Shown here: in pieces, positions 33,836 to 44,171 of the stretch | Layout: each line of letters begins with the position of its first letter | How positions within the stretch are numbered: the first letter of the stretch is position 1 | From: Aradus depressus | Lineage: Eukaryota; Arthropoda; Insecta; Hemiptera; Aradidae | NCBI GenBank assembly: GCA_963662175.1 | Contig: OY759227.1 | Span: 5,116,501 to 5,180,500 of the forward strand | Reading direction: 5' to 3' | DNA: 64,000 nt | The notes under the pieces: generated by a model | What the model saw: only the letters and a program-made list of their open reading frames with translations | Databases searched by the model: none | What the model was told of the DNA's origin: nothing | Made by a program: the position numbers and the translations under genes

Positions 33836-35229
33836 GATTCAAGCGAGAGATGACTTATAGGGGTTGAGGGGGAGGTGTATTGGGTGAAGAGTTGAGATGG
33901 GGTGGTACATTGAATGTGATTCAAAGTGAACAACTCTAGTATAGGTTGACCTCATAGTGGCTTCTGTAATGTGATGAGGGGGTCTGGGAGACGTAAATGT
34001 TTTGGGAGGGGCAATTGGCTACGCCAACTTGATAGAAAAAAGGTTTAAAGAACACCATTGATGTGGTGTGTAAGACTAGATAGAAATGAAATATTAGAAG
34101 ATATGTTCGTAAGAAGTGACTGTTGTTGTGTTGGGGAGAGCGGAAACTTCTTGAGATGGGTAAGTGATTCGGGGTAAGGGATGAAAAAATTTGGTCTAGT
34201 GGGGGCTCTCTGGTTAGGTCTCGAAAAACCTAGTTGAGCGCCCTCAAGGAATTTTTTGGGAAGGTGGCATATTACAATACTTTGTCTATGCATAGGATGT
34301 AGCTGGGGAGGTACATTGTTATACTTACTCCATACCTCAGAAGAACCACATTGCTATACGACCTCCATACCTCAGAGGAACCACATTGCTATACGATCGC
34401 GGAAAATTATACGAGGGTAATGTGATGAATTAGTGTAGAAGATATTAATATATGACTGACTTGAAAAAAATTTGAGATGAGGGGCGATCAAAAATGAGCG
34501 AAAAGGTTAGAAACCGCTGAACCTTGGTTCTGCTAATAGAACACGCCCGGATATTTATATACCTAGATTATCACTGACTTATCTACCATGTCACAATGGT
34601 CGCGGGGTTAGCGTATCGGCCTCTCGATCCCCGCAAGTACAAGGTTTTTTTTTATTAAGAAGCCGCACTAAATAAATAGTAATTTCAATTCTAGACGCTT
34701 GGGAGCGCTAGTGTGCTAATTATAATTTACTAATATTTAAATGTAAAAACAAATCTGAGGACTGGGTGGGTCCGAAGGTGGGGGTGCTCGAAGTTGAGCT
34801 GGGGATGTACTTAAAAGTTACATGATGGACGAATACATCTTCTCATGTGTCATTTCTGAGAATATAAAAAAGGTGGGGGCGGGTGCCGCATAGGGTGGGA
34901 CTGCATGCTCTAATGTCCTGGTAGAGGACAAGTCTGGACATGTCGGTGTGACGTCATGGACTATATTTTCTCCATACACTTTGTAGAAAAAAAATTAATG
35001 TCTGGTGGGTCCGAAGGTGGGGTGCTCAGAGGTTGAGCTGGGGAAGTACATCATAGGTTGAGCTGTGCGAGCCATGGAAATAGATGGTGAACGGTGGGAG
35101 CCTCCAGGTGGGAGCCACAAGGGGGTGGGGGAATCAGGGTGCCTCACAGGGGAGCCTCACAAGGGTACCACAAGGAAGCCTCATCTGAGCCTCATGAGGC
35201 TGCGCCAAAACATACATTCTTACCCTACT
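33836..35229. repeat. Right arm of unit alpha
   Basis: The text matches 41,215-42,500 directly and 35,895-37,150 in inverse. It carries about two units of the 35-bp minisatellite (34,318-34,395), a damaged S2 tRNA-like module (34,590-34,645, with the B-box side deleted), the AGCGCTAGTGTGC body and gene-free text. It ends TACCCTACT, the complement of the AGTAGGGTA element terminus. The following text differs from that after the beta unit. Confidence 0.7.
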
Positions 35230-35347
35230 GAGATAGTTTACGGATAAATGTCCTGAAGCCTCATCGAAATAGAAATTATATTGAGCAGTTCATACACATT
35301 TTAAAACGCATGGGGTCTTTTTTGACCCCACGTGATATTAGGAGGGT
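35230..35347 (-). mobile_element. Possible piggyBac-like terminus at TTAA
   Basis: Read on the minus strand from TTAA (35,351-35,348), the sequence starts CCCTCCTAATATCACG. It then contains an inverted repeat TGGGGTC/GACCCCA (35,311-35,330), a pattern seen at ends of piggyBac-like elements. A second locus matches the right flank starting precisely at TTAA (47,469) but lacks this sequence. No transposase or second end is visible. Confidence 0.4.
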
Positions 35348-35725
35348 TAAAAGAGTTAGGGTTAAACCCCCCATCATCATTATGGCGGTCTGGATATACA
35401 GATCCACCGGGAATTTCTTCTTAATTTTTGGAATCAGGGGTCGGAAAACATGAAATTCCGGTGTCAACTCAACATCGACTTTCTGACAGATTACATAACT
35501 TCCCCGACACTTTGTATAGCTGGGCAAGTAAATATAAACAAATTTAGAAAATTATACTTAACATTTTCTGCCGAGATATTAATAATAATAATAATAATTC
35601 ATTATTGCATAGGAAGATACATGGATCTTATTGCAAGAGATTGGAGTCTTATATACAATAGTGACCTTATAGACATAATGCAAAATAAATAAAAAACAAA
35701 GTAAATAATTGAGAATATAAAAAAT
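35348..35725 (+). repeat. Dispersed repeat, copy 1
   Basis: It is nearly identical to 47,469-47,838, with small indels and a shared ATA-type microsatellite (35,579-35,598). No coding potential is evident. The match begins at TTAA and ends at ATAGACTAAGG. Confidence 0.75.
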
Positions 35726-36253
35726 AGACTAAGGAGAACAGAATGAAGATCTTTCATGCGTATAAATAATAGAAATAGATAATAGAAATGGAAATAGGGG
35801 GTCATATGTTAATACGCACTATGGTTGAGGATAACATACAAAATAAATGACTAGCTTAGGATTAATAAAATAAAAATAAAAAACATACTTAACATACATG
35901 TGGCACCAGGTGTGGCTCCCTTGTGGCACCCGTCTGAGGCTCCCCTGAGACTCCACTGCGCACCGTCTATTCCCATAGGCTCGCGCAGCTCCCTCCGATG
36001 TACCTACCCTTCTACAAAGTGTATGGAGAAAATATAGTCCACGACGTCACACCGACATGTCCAGACCTGCTTTTCCTAAGAGGTACTTCCCCAGGTCAAC
36101 CTCTGAGCACCCGCACCTTCGGACTCACACAGTCCTTTGATTTTTTTAAATTTAAATATTAGTAAATTATAATTAGCACACTAGCGCTACCAAGCGTCTA
36201 GAATGTAAATTAATATTTATTTAGTGCGGCTTCTTAATAAAAAAAATAACTTG

Positions 36254-36312
36254 TACTTACGGGGATCGAACCTTTGACTTGAGAGGCCGATACGCTAACC
36301 CCGCGACATGGT
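36254..36312 (-). repeat. tRNA-like module S2, copy in beta left arm
   Basis: The B box (GGTTCGATCCCCG) and A-box part are present. A short deletion removes bases at the 5' side compared with 19,988-20,060, so it cannot fold as a tRNA. Confidence 0.5.
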
Positions 36313-36509
36313 TGGTCAATGAGGTGATAATCTAGGTATATAAATCTCCGAGCGTGTTCTATTAGCAGAACCAAGGTTCAGCGGTTTCTAGCCTTTTCGC
36401 TCATTTTCGATCGCCCCTCATCTCAAAATTTTTTCATGTCATCCTTACTATATTAATAACTTCTTTATACTGATTCATCACATGGTTCTCTCATAATTTT
36501 CCGCGATCG

Positions 36510-36660
36510 TATAGCAATGTGGTTCCACTGAGGTATGGAGGTCGTATAGCAAAGCGGTTTCTCTGAGGTATGGAGGTCGTATGGCAATGTGGTTCCTCTG
36601 AGGTATGGAGTAAGTATAGCATAGTGGTTTCTCTGAGGTATGGAGTAAGCATAACCTCCC
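36510..36660. repeat. 35-bp minisatellite
   Basis: Four to five imperfect units of 35 bp contain CTGAGGTATGGAGGTCGTAT and AGCAATGTGGTTC. Inverted copies with fewer or different units occur at 34,318-34,395 and 41,700-41,825. Unit number therefore varies between arms that otherwise align. Confidence 0.75.
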
Positions 36661-37236
36661 CAGCTACATCTTATGCATAGACAAAGTATTGTAATATGCC
36701 CCCTTCCCAAAAAAAATCCTTGAGAGCGCTCAACTGGGTTGAAGGAGACCTAACCAGAGAGCCCCCACTTCCCCAAATTTTTTCATCCCTCTTAACCTCA
36801 AGAAGTTTCCGCTCTCCCAACTCAAGGTCATGCACTCCTTATGAACAGATCCTCATTTCTTCTAATTTTTCATTTCTATCTAGTCTTACACACCACATCA
36901 ATGATGTCCTTTAAACCTTTTTTTCTCAAGTTGGCATAGCCAATCGCCCCATCCCAAAACATTTTCATCTCCCAGATCCTCATCACATTACAGCAGTCAC
37001 TATGATGTCTTCCTATACTAGAGTTGTTAACTTTGAATCACAATCAATGTACCACCCCACATCAACTCTTCACCCAATGTACCTCCCCAGCTCAACCCCT
37101 ATAAGTCATCTCTCGCTTGAATCACTTCCCCAGCTCTCACCAACCACGCCACTATTTTCTTACTTTGCCCACTAGAGCTCCCAAGCTTCTAGAATTTATA
37201 GATTGCTAGATGCGACTTAAGGAAAAAAATAACTTG

Positions 37237-37310
37237 CCCTAACGGGGATTGAACGCGGTCCCGGCACCTTTGGCATGGGAGACAAGCAGCTAACCCCGAG
37301 ACCTACCCTG
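37237..37310 (-). repeat. tRNA-like module S1, copy 2
   Basis: It is almost the same as 20,631-20,705, with the A box, CTCCCAT loop and B box preserved. It stands next to the inner edge of the beta left arm, opposite its mirror at 41,045-41,115. Confidence 0.6.
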
Positions 37311-37371
37311 TTGAAGCAGGCGAAAATCTAGGTATACAAGTCAACAGATATCTCAAGAGGCATTGTAATCC

Positions 37372-40300
37372 ATCAATACTGTGAATACACATCCTATAAG
37401 GTTGAGCTTCGAATGGATATGGTCCGGTCTTCTTGAAAGTTCTGGTAAGAAATTCATATGTTGGGGGAATGTTGATGGTTATGAAAATGTAGTTTGTCAG
37501 ATGTATGAAGACGTATTAATATACTCTTATAAGACTTCCAGCATGAAATCAGGTCCGAATGTACCAAGTATTGGGGAGTTTGTGTAGGACTGCTTCAGAG
37601 GCGGTAAGGTACATACATGAATTTATTGTATTAAATGCACAAGGAAAAACTAATACTACACAGACTGTTTTGAAGTTTCTTGTGACATCGAATTGGGGTC
37701 AAATAACTCTGAGAACTCTGAAAAATACCGGGGATTTTCGATTATGAATCTAATCTTGTAAAATATATGTTAGTAATTCTGTTGAAAATGGATATATATG
37801 ATTTGTGTTAAGATAGTACAAGTCTTCGGAGAACTATGATGGGGGGAGCAGTACACATTACAAAAATATCGGAGAGGTTGTGGTGCTAGGAGTTGAGTGA
37901 AGTGTGAAGCAGGGGTTTTAGGGTATGGATGGAAAATGTGAAATGTAAAACCTAATGAAACATTTACAATGGTATTGTTGCAGACTAGGGCGATGTCAAA
38001 GGATGGTAGGGAATAAGCTAATTAATTAAATAAATGAGTATAGGCTGACAAGGTTTTTAGTATATATTATGTTGTATGTGTGTAATAGTTTGTAGAGGAA
38101 AGAGTATGAAGTCCTAGATGAGATGTCCGTAATACAGTAGGTGAGGTCTATTGGTGGTAGGAAGTTGGTGATGAAGTATGAATTAAAGCTACCGATGTAT
38201 TGGAAAATGTAGGTATGTATACCTCAATTGTGTATGAATTTTTTCGGTATGTTAAAATTGGAGACTGCAAAAATGTGTTGAAAAATATAAATCCTGATGT
38301 ATGGGTGTGTTGCATGTCTCCTGAAAAATATGATGCAGAAATTCTGACTCTTTCAATGTACAAGAACAATTCCGTACTTTTGTGAAGTGTTGTGTCTTAA
38401 AAATATATTGCATCTCTCGGAAGGACGCTATTGTAGGAAGTAAGCATAGCTAGAATTGTAAAAAGTACATCGCAGCTAATCCTTGATACTGAAATGTATT
38501 CTAGCATCATTTGGATGGTTCCTACTTTTGGTTTACCTTCAGACCAATTTTTATACAGTAGTAAAAAAATTAAATATACTAGAATATTAAATTTCTCCCC
38601 GCTTTGGTAGTTATGGATATGGGTTTTGACAGTTACGTATTTGAGTGAACGTTGAATCATATGGTCCTAGGTTAGAGTTCTATTAGTGTTCAGATGTGTG
38701 TATGTTCTTGAATGGGTTCTGAATATATCCGGAGTAGTGTTGTGCAGGGGGTGTATGTGTGATTTAATTCATGCTGGGTTCTAGGTTTTAGTCGTAAAAT
38801 ATAGTTTGACTAAAGTAATATTGGAAATGCTAGTCTAAATATCGACGAGAACTGTGGATGTTATCATTGCGGATTAGGTATGGGAAAATATTTAAATACA
38901 TATACAACATGGGCGTAACATATACAATCTAGGGTGCTAAGATCATAGGATCTGAAGTAAGAATATCGGAGAGGTTGTAGGAGTTGGTTGAAGAAAAGTG
39001 TGAATCACGGGTTTTTTGGGACATGCTAAAGAATAGGCTAAGAGTGCCGGTTAGGCTATGATGAATTCTAAAGACAATCCCTTGTGTGATGTTGTATGCA
39101 AGTGCGTATGTATGTCTGAGTGAAAGGTTTATTGGGATAGAAGTGGTTTGAATCAAATGTTGACGGGGGAGTAGTCTATACTTGTAGAAGCCTGACTCGG
39201 TATGATGTATGGGAAGTAGAATTGAAGAGCAGAAAATTGAGATGGATTTGGCCGTTGTCAGAATGGTGCTAGGCCTCTAAATTTGATAAGGCTAGGAGAG
39301 CAATTACTGTATACTGTTGGTGGGAGAAGAAAAAAAAAGTATTTGACCGCTAAAACCGAGGATTGACAGAGATGTAGCCCTCATAAAGTATGTTTCAGTA
39401 TGAGTTGAATGTAGAGATGTTGGCAAGAAGCAGACCAAGTGATGGCTTGAGATGAAAAGCAGCTCAAGTGAAATTAAGGTATACAAAAAGCAGCATGTAA
39501 AATAATTTAAGTTAAATATACCACATGTTGATCGAAGAATGTCTCCATGAGACCCCTGGAAAGGTACCTCTAGTCCTAAAGAGTATTATAGAGCTAAGGA
39601 GAGGTGTGTTGTAGATTCAAGTATCGTAATGGGTATGATGAAAATGTCGTATGTACGGGAATGTGTTCTACATCCAGAGTAGTGTGGTGATTTAAGTTCT
39701 GGGTTGTAGGTTCTTAGTCCAAAAATAAAGTGATGCTAAATTAATATTGGCAATACGTAGGGTGATGATTCCTCAAAATATCTAAATGATAAATTGGTAT
39801 TTAAGTACTTGAAGAAAAAAGAGATGGTGCTGATCTTAATTTGGGTACTGTTGAATTTTAGTTGTAGAAAAATGTTTTGTGATATGACTTACCATGATAA
39901 ATACAATATGTATAAGGCGATATAAATTGTGTTAGGGTCGGGTTGGTTCACTGTAGAGCTTAAGGTATACTATACAGGAGATGGAGCGAGAATATAGCTG
40001 TGAGGGAATATTTACTGTGTTTTTGGGTTGATAGTTTATATTGAGTAGGGTCAAAGGACGATACCGCCCTGGCATTAATTCTAAAATAACCTTTAAATGT
40101 GTACTAAGAAATTGCTATGTAGAGTAATGATGTTAAAGATTGGTGGCTAGAATTAAGGGATAAAAAAGTCTAAGTTGAATGGGTCTGTAGGATGATACCG
40201 GTGTATGTATGGGTAAACCCGGTTATGATGAAACAAATGGAAAAAGTATAAGTTGAATGGGTCTGTAGGTGTTGGACGAAGAAAAAGTGTGAAGCGGGGA

Positions 40301-40982
40301 TTTTGTGTATATATGGTACTAAAAGTAAAAGTAATTGTATGTTAGAATTTTGGATATGAATTAAAATTGTAGTGTATGTCTACTTGATGTAGTAGATGCT
40401 GGGAAAAAGTCGGGTAGGTGGGTGGTGAAGACGGGTTGACATGAGGAGACCCTTGAGAGGGGCGATTGGCTACGTCAACTTGGACAAAAATTATAAAATT
40501 AATGTGGTATGTAAGACTAGATTGAAAAAATTAGAAGATAGATCTGAGGATTAGACGTGGGCGGATCTGTAAAAGAAAAAGTGTGAAGAAGGATGGTGCT
40601 AAGGAAAAGGTTAAGAGTACCGATTAGACTATGACAAATCTAAAGAAAATCCGTGGGGTGGTGGTGTGGGTGGGTCTGTAGTAGTGGAAGCAAGATAGTG
40701 TGTGAGTAGAAGGGTTAGAGGTGAGAGTCGAAAATTGGTTAGGACAAAACGAGAAAAAATTTAAAAAATTCATGTTGTTAAGTATAAAATATGAGAAAGA
40801 CCCGAGAACTAGGTGTGGGCGGATCTGTAGTAGTGGAAGAAGTACAATTGATCTGATGAAGTCGAACTATAATTAAAGATTAGATTAGATTTTAGAATGA
40901 TTGATGTGTGGAAGTAGGACTGTAATGAAAAATATCGTGTGAGATGGGTCGGTATGAGTGATCAGAAAAATAATATTTAGTC
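37372..40982 (+). repeat. Internal core beta
   Basis: It is the loop between the two 1.5-kb arms and a colinear relative of core alpha. Compared with alpha it has a 240-bp loss near 37,932 and a roughly 290-bp gain at 38,198-38,487. The gain carries an open frame of 61 codons (38,200-38,385, including NINPDVWVCC) of unknown origin. The remainder is gene-free and C-poor on the plus strand. Confidence 0.7.
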
Positions 40983-41044
40983 GGATTACAATGCCTCTTG
41001 AGATATCTGTTGACTTGTATACATAGATTTTCGCCTGCTTCAAC

Positions 41045-41115
41045 AGGGTAGGTCTCGAGGTTAGCTGCTTTTCTCCCATGCCAAAGGTTCCGGGACCGCG
41101 TTCAATCCCCGTTAG
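41045..41115 (+). repeat. tRNA-like module S1, copy 3
   Basis: It has the A-box-like GTAGGTCTCGAGGTTAGC, loop TTCTCCCAT and B box GTTCAATCCCC. It is inverted relative to the copies at 20,631 and 37,237. Confidence 0.6.
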
Positions 41116-42014
41116 GGCAAGTTATTTTTTTCCTTAAGTCGCATCTAGCAATCTATAAATTCTAGAAGCTTGGGAGCTCTAGTGGGCAAAGTAAGAAAAT
41201 AGTGGCGTGGTTGGTGAGAGCTGGGGAAGTGATTCAAGCGAGAGATGACTTATAGGGGTTGAGCTGGGGAGGTACATTGGGTGAAGAGTTGATGTGGGGT
41301 GGTACATTGATTGTGATTCAAAGTTAACAACTCTAGTATAGGAAGACATCATAGTGACTGCTGTAATGTGATGAGGATCTGGGAGATGAAAATGTTTTGG
41401 GATGGGGCGATTGGCTACGCCAACTTGAGAAAAAAAGGTTTAAAGGACATCATTGATGTGGTGTGTAAGACTAGATAGAAATGAAAAATTAGAAGAAATG
41501 AGGATCTGTTCATAAGGAGTGCATGACCTTGAGTAGGGAGAGCGGAAACTTCTTGAGGTTAAGAGGGATAAAAAAATTTGGGGAAGTGGGGGCTCTCTGG
41601 TTAGGGCTCCTTCAACCCAGTTGAGCGCCCTCAAGGATATTTTTTGGGAAGGGGGCATATTACAATACTTTGTCTATGCATAGGATGTAGGTGGGGAGGT
41701 ACATTGTTATACTTACTCCATACCTCAGAGAAACCACTATGCTATACGACCTCCATACCTCAAAGAAACCGCATTGCTATATGACCTCCATACCTCAGTG
41801 GAACCACATTGCTATACGATCGCGGAAAATTATGAGAGAACAATGTGATGAATCAGTATAAAGAAGATATTAATATAGTAAGGATGACATGAAGAAATTT
41901 TGAGATGAGGGGCGATCGAAAATGAGCGAAAAGGCTAGAAACCGCTGAACCTTGGTTCTGCTAATAGAACACGCTCGGAGATTTATATACCTAGATTATC
42001 ACCTCATTGACCAA

Positions 42015-42084
42015 CCATGTCGCAATGGTCGCGGGGTTAGCGTATCGGCCTCTCAAGTCAAAGGTTCGATCCCCGTAAGTACAA
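42015..42084 (+). repeat. tRNA-like module S2, most complete copy
   Basis: It has TGGTCGCGGGGTTAGC as A-box region and GGTTCGATCCCCG as B box at tRNA-like spacing. The 5' and 3' ends do not pair, so a functional tRNA gene is unlikely. The module may supply an internal Pol III promoter. Confidence 0.6.
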
Positions 42085-42500
42085 GTTATTTTTTTTATTG
42101 AGAAGCCGCACTTAATAAATATTAATTTACATTCTAGACGCTTGGTAGCGCAAGTGTGCTAATTATAATTTACTAATATTTAAATTTAAAAAAATCAAAG
42201 GACTGTGTGAGTCCGAAGGTGCGGGTGCTCAGAGGTTGACCTGGGGAAGTATCTCTTAGGAAAAGCAGGTCTGGACATGTCGGTGTGACGTCATGGACTA
42301 TATTTTCTCCATACACTTTGTAGAAGGGTAGGTGGGGTGCTCAGGGGTTGAGCTGGGGAAGTACATCGGAGGGAGCTGCGCGAGCCTATGGGAATAGATG
42401 GTGCGCAGTGGAGTCTCAGGGGAGCCTCAGACGGGTGCCACAAGGGAGCCATACCTGGTGCCACATGCGGCTGCGCCAGGACCGGCCATTCTACCCTACT

Positions 42501-43525
42501 AACCGCAAGTCTTTCCTAGGATAGCCGAAAGAAGAACATCTAAGGGGGCACTCTGTCACCTGGACTTGACACGACCTGTGAAGAAAGAAACTACGCCAGT
42601 CTGGGAGCTGAAGACTACGGCACTGGAGACCATCTCGGGACGTTACCCCGAGGCAGAGTGGCTTCATGTCTACACCGACGGCTCTGCAAAGGAAGCAAAG
42701 GGAAATGCTGGGGCTGGCGTGTATTCCAAGGACTTCCAGATAGCTGCTCCCGTCGGGAAGCATGCCTCCAACTTCGATGGTGAAGTGAAGGCCATGTTAC
42801 TGGCGCGTGAGACCCTACAAACCAGGTCAGATAATCAAATCGTCATCTTGGTGGACTCACACGCAGCTATGCTAGTCCTGACCAACGCGGGAGGCAACGA
42901 ATCTCACGATGTCCTGAAGTGCCGACAAGCGATAGATCGGCTGATGACCCGAGGCTCAACAATTGTGCTGCAGTGGATCCCAGGACATTGCGGTGTTCAT
43001 GGGAATGAGGAGGCGGACCGGCTGGCCACGGCAGGCTCCCTCATGGAGCAGGCCGAACACCCCCTGACTATGGAAGCCGCGAAACGTATAGTGAAGGGTT
43101 CCCTCCAGAATGTGGTGAAGCTGGAACACTCCTTGAAAGCCGAGGGTAAACAGTGCCGGGTGTTGGGGAAGACAGGAGGCCGGGTGCCACCAGACCTACC
43201 CCGAGGACTCTCGGTGGCCTGCTTCCGACTGCTGACCGGGCACGATTTCCTTCAGGGACACCTATATCGGATCGGAGTAGCGGGCAACCCCTACTGCGTC
43301 CTCTGCGAGAAAGAGCAGCACATGACAGGGCAGCATCTTGACGTGTGCACCGCTCTCCAGGACGTCAGAACTGCTATTAAAGGAAACTGCACTACAACAA
43401 AGAAATCTGCAGTGTACTGGGCTGCTAGGAGACGCATGTCGGAAATCGCGAGCGTACCGGCGTAGGAAAAAAAAAAATAATAAATTAAAACTCTTATAAA
43501 TCCTCAATACAAAAAAAAAAAAAAG
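42501..43525 (+). mobile_element. LINE-B RNase H part, inverted copy
   Basis: This inverted copy of 18,546-19,558 starts with AACCGC and ends in A runs (43,468-43,478 and 43,511-43,524). The intact frame 42,566-43,465 (299 residues) keeps the RNase H residues (VYTDGSAKEAKG, DGEVKAML, DSHAAMLVL, HGNEEADRLA) and the C-terminal Cys/His tail (CVLCEKEQHM...HLDVC). It lacks the frame break of the left copy and has 6 bp more after TDGSAKE. It must have been copied before the left copy decayed. Confidence 0.85.
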
Positions 43526-44138
43526 ATATCGGAGAGTAAGTAAATTTTGAATACAATTATAATGAGATGCTGATTAGATATTATATAATCAGGAGAGCAA
43601 CGGTACGATTAGCAACTCGATCACTAAGAATCCAAATTCATCTCATCATCGAAAGTATTCCGCAAGTAAGCTAATTATTGCGCAGTTGTCATTTGATAAT
43701 TTGTATATTTTATAAAAAATATAATATAGTTGAGTAAAAAATAATTGTAAGCTTATCATAAAACAAAAAATGTAATTAAAGTATGGATTTTAAATATTAA
43801 AATGTCTTGCTTATTTTTTCATATGATAATCACTTTTCACTCATACTCATTCCAATAAAAAGAACCTTGAGGTTGTGGTCTGTGAATGTGACTAGAACAA
43901 AATAAGTATTTATATTTTTCTTGGAAAGTCACAATGAACAGAGCGTAACAATATATATATTTTTATAATTTTCATTAAAACTACCAACAGTCTTAGGTAA
44001 TCTCAGGTAACCTGAGAATTGTTGTATAAATATGACAACCTAGCAAAGTTAAATGTCACTTTTGAAGTTAGTGATAACGATGGCATGGCGATAATAACCT
44101 AAGTAGTTGTTCTCCCCAACTAAACCAACGATGAAATG
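43526..44138. repeat. Inverted copy of the LINE-B 3' flank
   Basis: It matches 17,197-18,545 in inverse, without the 730-bp hammerhead-bearing insertion, and ends at CGATGAAATG. From 44,139 the text is the outermost 33 to 38 bases of the 24.6-kb element terminus. Confidence 0.75.
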
Positions 44139-44171
44139 TGGCTGCGCCAGGACCGGCCATTCTACCATACT

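Larger units (their letters stand above)
35894..37371. repeat. Left arm of foldback unit beta
   Basis: This is an inverted copy of 40,983-42,480. From the outside inward it carries the ACATGTGGCACCAGG end, an S2 tRNA-like module, the AACCGCTGAACC-type text, the 35-bp minisatellite, a conserved stretch ending near 37,166, and an S1 tRNA-like module. The first roughly 35 bases of the canonical AGTA terminus are missing at this end. Confidence 0.75.
40983..42500. repeat. Right arm of foldback unit beta
   Basis: From inside outward it has GGATTACAATGCC, an S1 module (41,045-41,115), the 41,190-41,690 block, a minisatellite (41,700-41,825), an S2 module (42,015-42,084), and a terminus ending GGCCATTCTACCCTACT at 42,500. 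The next bases are AACCGC and LINE-B text, as at the left end of the 24.6-kb element. Confidence 0.75.
19559..44171. mobile_element. 24.6-kb inverted-terminus insertion of unknown type
   Basis: It starts AGTAGGGTAGAATGG and ends with the complement of AGTATGGTAGAATGG. GCCGTT is repeated on both sides (19,553-19,558 and 44,172-44,177). It splits the minus-strand LINE-B, whose frame is exactly continuous across it. About 38 terminal bases are shared by the two ends. A 6-bp duplication, AG/CT ends and large size fit Maverick/Polinton elements. I find no polymerase, integrase, ATPase or capsid gene; only secondary LINEs and repeats lie inside. It may be a gutted derivative or another class. Confidence 0.7.

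Noticed and set aside
36465..36710. 81-codon minus-strand frame
   Set aside because: It lies over the 35-bp minisatellite and reflects its periodicity.
20766..37600. Recurring frames of about 68 codons in the unit P copies
   Set aside because: Copies differ by frameshifts and deletions, and there is no sign of codon-level constraint; repetition alone explains their recurrence.
20631..42084. Functional tRNA genes
   Set aside because: A and B boxes are present but acceptor stems do not pair and several copies have deletions.
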